Source: Thalassospiraceae bacterium LMO-JJ14 (GTDB lineage Bacteria > Pseudomonadota > Alphaproteobacteria > Rhodospirillales > Casp-alpha2). Taken from it: 64,000 nt of DNA. The stretch lies in the NCBI GenBank assembly GCA_021555105.2, contig CP134604.1, forward strand, positions 3,583,501-3,647,500, written 5' to 3'. Both the position numbers and the translations under genes were made by a program. Position 1 is the stretch's first letter. Each line of letters starts with the position of its first letter. Under the pieces are notes generated by a model. It made no database searches. It had not been told where the DNA came from and saw only the letters and a program-made list of their open reading frames with translations. Shown piece after piece: positions 57,985 through 64,000 of the stretch.

Positions 57985-59247
57985 TCATTCATCAGGCGCG
58001 CCGTCTCTTCTGCGTACAGACAGCCCCATAGACACAATATCTTTGAAGTTTAGGTGCCTACAGTCAGAAAAACTTCGCCGCACAACATCGCGAACAACCT
58101 TGCGACCTAGTTCGAATGACAGATCTGGGGCACGATAGGGTCATAAGCAGGGAAGTTTAGCGAATGAAAGCACCGTTCGCTTTAGCGCATACACACCTAT
58201 TCTGGACAGAAAGGCCGCCTCTAAATAGTTCTTTAAGAGCATTCGCTACAAGAAAGTGATTATATTGACATAGTCTTCTGTATGGACACCGATGTAGTTC
58301 TTTCCGGCTGCATACATATTCTGGATGCGGTTCATCCGTCAGACGTCAAACCGTGGCAAGACGTCTCTCGGCAAATTCTTGACCGCATTTCAGCTTGAAC
58401 GGGGGATTTTTCCGACGAGGAATCGTTCAATCCACGGGCGGCTCCGTCTTCGGTCACTTTTCGCAAACTAACGACGAACTTTGGTTAGGATGATTCCCCG
58501 GTGCAAGAGACCGCACAGTTTACTCGGTTACAGGCCGCCGGCGCCACACTCCGTCTTGCCTGCACCCGACTGGTGGAAGTCGGCTATGGCGCTCTCGGGG
58601 CGCCCTTGCGGTAGCCATGGTTTCACGAAGGGGACGCTGGCCGATCTGATCGTTCGCCGCCTCCAGTCTCTCGTCGTTGTACATCCCGAAGAGGCTCGGA
58701 AGATGCTTGATTTCGCCGTGGAGGTCGTAGCGCTGGACGGATTTAAATATGTGGAGAAACGCGTCTGTCACCCGGACACCCCGGTAACCCGTTTAACTTG
58801 GATGATCTGGACCTGAAGTTCCTGGATTGCCCCAAACCCACACTCGGGAAACAAGCAGTGCCGATACTCGCGTTTCTGAAGGAGATTAATAAGCCCGGTG
58901 CTGTCGCACCATGCGCGTGCATTACTCCGGGCGAGTCAATTTTTTGACGGCTGGCCGTTGATCATTAATCGACTTGCATTGCTACCCTGTTCAGTACTTC
59001 AAGGCTTTCTCTATCTGGGCAAAAGGACAAGCATACACGACGCATAAGGGCGAGATCGAATCGGTTGATGTTGTGGAGATTCGCGAATCCAACCCCGTCT
59101 GGGAAAGGACACTATCAAATCCGAAGGATTTCCGTTTAACTCTATTTACTTACTGCGGATTAGAACGATCATATTGCATATTTTTCCTGCGCCAGCTGCT
59201 TCTATTTTGCTTCCAGCTTTATATTTGGCCGCAGCGCCCCGGACAGC
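57985..59247. other. Gene-poor, degraded region between the sulfonate island and the rrn operon
   Basis: No intact gene is convincing here. A minus-strand frame ending at 57985 gives about 50 protein-like residues (ELGRKVVRDVVRRSFSDC) without a start and without a family I recognise. The plus strand has the transposase remnant at 58494. Several short frames near 58480-58960 look like broken coding sequence. The whole stretch is probably an accumulation of old insertions. Confidence 0.5.
58494..58570 (+). pseudogene. Transposase C-terminal fragment (IS3/IS481-type integrase core)
   Basis: The frame reads KRPHSLLGYRPPAPHSVLP, the RPHSxLGYxPPAP signature at the C-terminus of integrase-type transposases. 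The catalytic core upstream is missing and the frame continues into unrelated sequence. It is not clearly from the same copy as the fragment at 38476. Confidence 0.65.
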
Positions 59248-59282
59248 AAAAAGCCCCCAACTTGTTGAGACGAGGGCTTTTT
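59248..59282. terminator. Terminator-like hairpin, downstream end of rrn region
   Basis: AAAAAGCCC and GGGCTTTTT arms enclose a 17-base loop, with A and T runs on both sides, so it could work on either strand. Confidence 0.55.
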
Positions 59283-59313
59283 ATTTGGGGAGGCGTTCCG
59301 CCCGCTTCGCGCA

Positions 59314-59329
59314 GCGGGAGCAGGATTTG
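59314..59329 (-). repeat. 16-bp copy of the tRNA-fMet 3' region
   Basis: GCGGGAGCAGGATTTG here is identical to positions 59464-59479 inside the tRNA-fMet T-arm/acceptor. It is a partial duplication 150 bases beyond the gene, of the kind left at tRNA integration sites, but no integrase is nearby. Confidence 0.45.
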
Positions 59330-59361
59330 TCACGTAGGGCTCGCGCCCTCGTGTCCACTGC

Positions 59362-59386
59362 AAGCCGTTGTCTTACAACGGCTTTT
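59362..59386 (+). terminator. Hairpin with T tail (plus strand)
   Basis: A 10-base perfect stem AAGCCGTTGT/ACAACGGCTT with a CTT loop, the second arm running into TTTT. It fits a factor-independent terminator reading towards the rrn operon, facing the operon's own terminator. Confidence 0.6.
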
Positions 59387-59421
59387 GTGCAAAACAGCAG
59401 GTTCATTCACACGCTCGGACC

Positions 59422-59458
59422 CAATAAATAAGGCCCCCAAGTTGGGGGCCTTATTTAT

Positions 59459-59460
<2 letters not shown>
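59422..59460 (-). terminator. rrn operon terminator
   Basis: A perfect 19-base stem around a single central G, with GGCCCCCAA/TTGGGGGCC and AT-rich outer arms. It begins at the CCA end of tRNA-fMet and overlaps it by two bases. On the minus strand it ends in TTATTTATTG, a good terminator for the whole rRNA operon. Confidence 0.8.
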
Positions 59461-59753
<293 letters not shown>

Positions 59754-59857
59754 CCATCCCTCGTACCCGTTCTGTATGGACCCGATCGGAGATCCCGGCC
59801 ATGCGGGAACGGGAAGAAGAAAGAGGAACGATTGTTTTGTTTGCCTTGCGTTTCGAA

Positions 59858-59975
59858 GACCTGGCGGCGACCTACTCTCCCACACCTTAAGATGCAGTAC
59901 CATCGGCGCTAAGGGCTTTCACGTCCGAGTTCGGGATGGGATCGGGTGGGGCACCCTTGCCATGACCACCAGGTC
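59858..59975 (-). rRNA. rrf: 5S ribosomal RNA
   Basis: About 118 nt on the minus strand, starting GACCTGGTGGTCATGGC and ending GTAGGTCGCCGCCAGGTC. The terminal helix pairs, and CCCGATCCCATCCCGAACTC is the conserved 5S loop region. Ends are approximate to a few bases. Confidence 0.93.
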
Positions 59976-60147
59976 GTCGAAGCGCAAGGTTTGTTGCCTG
60001 TCACTGTTGTGACGCGGCGTTCTCTGTCTGGTTTGTGTGCGTTTGAAGTATATGCCGCTCTACGATGCGTAAAGCGCGCCCAGACATTGAGTATGGGCAA
60101 ACATATTGAGTTAATAAAGGTTCCGTTCGTCCGTGCGCATGAGCACG

Positions 60148-62893
<2,746 letters not shown>

Positions 62894-63481
62894 ACGTCCC
62901 ATGCAACACGGACCAACGGAACCTCCGCAGACCACACCATCAATCACCGGGTGCGAACGTATTGTTTGTTCGCATCGATAAATCGATGACACGGACCAAC
63001 GGAACCTGAGTTCCTGTAATCCATGCAGGATCAATCCGTAACGGCCTTTTGAAACCCGTTACAAACGATCCGGCCCCGGCCCGCAAACAGGCAGACCGGA
63101 AACGCACAGAACCTTATTAAACTCAACGCGATACAGCCTTCCAAGATCCCCGTCGGTCTCGATGTCGGCACGCCAAAAGACGTACGTCACACCAACGAGG
63201 GCTGGTTCCGGAAGGTCTGTATCATGCCGGACACACAAGCATTCACGAACAAACGCGTTCGCGAACTCCTGGAATACTGTGCAAGTCTTCCAGTGTATCC
63301 GGCGTTGCCAGACAGAACCTCGTGGCAAACGCATCCAATCATGATGCGATCGTCCGAGGATCGTTCCTCTTTACAATGTCAAATCACCGCAAAAGCGGTG
63401 GCAATCTGCCGAAGGCAGATATGTCAGAACAGCGTACTGTCCTGACATATCCGTCTTTTCACGGCCACCCGCAGATAAGAA
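62894..63481 (-). other. Internal transcribed spacer between tRNA-Ile and 23S
   Basis: 588 bases without a gene. A 19-bp direct repeat ACACGGACCAACGGAACCT occurs at 62906-62924 and 62989-63007. Near the tRNA three hairpins follow each other (CACCGCAAAAGCGGTG, ATCTGCCGAAGGCAGAT and an ATGTCAG...CTGACAT stem, 63390-63450), probably RNase III processing or antitermination structures. Confidence 0.6.
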
Positions 63482-63558
63482 TGGTGGGCCTGGGAAGACT
63501 TGAACTTCCGACCTCACGCTTATCAAGCGCGCGCTCTAACCAACTGAGCTACAGGCCC
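63482..63558 (-). tRNA. tRNA-Ile (GAU)
   Basis: A 77-nt tRNA on the minus strand, GGGCCTGTAGCTCAGTTGG at the 5' end, anticodon loop TTGATAA, GTTCAAGTC and an encoded CCA. It is the second spacer tRNA counted from 16S. Confidence 0.96.
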
Positions 63559-63617
63559 TGCACTCGAGATCCGAAGCCTTCCTCTTTGCCATCCCGGCAC
63601 GCTGAACATGCAGGGAA

Positions 63618-63693
63618 TGGTGGAGCCGGACGGGATCGAACCGACGACCTGAAGCTTGCAAAGCTACCGCTCTCCCAACTGAGCTACGGCCCC
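63618..63693 (-). tRNA. tRNA-Ala (UGC)
   Basis: A 76-nt tRNA on the minus strand, GGGGCCGTAGCTCAGTTGG at the 5' end, anticodon loop TTTGCAA, GTTCGATCC and an encoded CCA. It is the spacer tRNA next to 16S, the reverse of the usual Ile-Ala order. Confidence 0.96.
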
Positions 63694-63902
63694 TTGAATT
63701 GGCTATAACCTGGGGAAGATGGCTTACGCCATCCGGCCTCTGATTAACATTACGGAAGAGATACGCAGACGGCGGCAAGCCATCCATAAAGAACAGTTTG
63801 ATCGTAGTAGTAGTATGAAGGGTTGGGCATCAACACTCATCAACGCAACATCGTGCCGAAGCACTCCGTTAAGCGCGCATAAATGCGACAACCAACATCC
63901 TT

Positions 63903-64000
<98 letters not shown>

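Overview
The window reads as chromosomal DNA of a denitrifying alphaproteobacterium, probably in the Rhodospirillales sensu lato. The support is the alpha-type rRNA operon, a Paracoccus-like nir gene layout, sarcosine oxidase genes and high-GC codon use. No genus can be named from sequence alone. Coding density is high and most genes lie in tight, overlapping operons.

Layout. 1-3.8 kb: fatty-acid beta-oxidation (thiolase start, bifunctional hydratase/dehydrogenase, acyl-CoA dehydrogenase). 3.8-14.6 kb: methylated-amine catabolism, with a GlxA/AraC-type regulator, soxBDAG sarcosine oxidase, a metallo-beta-lactamase-fold protein with an altered metal motif, a LysR regulator, and a Rieske oxygenase plus FAD oxidoreductase pair of glycine-betaine demethylation type. 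14.6-15.8 kb: a MOT1-like molybdate transporter.

16-38.3 kb is a nitrogen-oxide respiration island. A TrpD2/YbiB-like gene converges on nirSECFD-(LG)-HJN, which encodes cd1 nitrite reductase and heme d1 synthesis, with an unusual nirL-nirG fusion. Divergent to it are nirI, an apbE/nirX gene and nnrS, followed by a convergent Dnr-like regulator. Next comes an eight-gene minus-strand operon: small membrane protein, CuA subunit II, a heme-copper oxidase subunit I whose active-site Tyr is replaced by Gln, heme O synthase, SCO/SenC, a cytochrome b-ferredoxin-MvhD fusion, an unknown protein and a hemerythrin. A cytochrome c lies divergent to it. FNR/Dnr-type palindromes precede nirS, nirI, the TrpD2-like gene and this operon. 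I infer that the operon encodes a non-canonical NO reductase with a dedicated electron-input protein. No norCB, nos or nar genes are in the window.

38.4-45.5 kb: an IS3 remnant, a large sensor/HD-GYP protein, a truncated acylphosphatase gene and pccAB. 45.6-57.9 kb is a visibly more AT-rich catabolic island: pta and xsc (sulfoacetaldehyde acetyltransferase), a GMC oxidoreductase resembling isethionate dehydrogenases, a two-component Rieske oxygenase, an IclR regulator, a TauE-type exporter and a TRAP transporter. It looks like uptake and degradation of a C2 sulfonate with an added Rieske step whose substrate is unknown. 57.9-59.2 kb is gene-poor with transposase debris. 59.4-64 kb is an rrn operon on the minus strand: 16S (partial), tRNA-Ala, tRNA-Ile, 23S, 5S, tRNA-fMet. 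Its spacer tRNAs are in the reverse of the usual order, and a 114-bp tandem duplication lies between 5S and tRNA-fMet.
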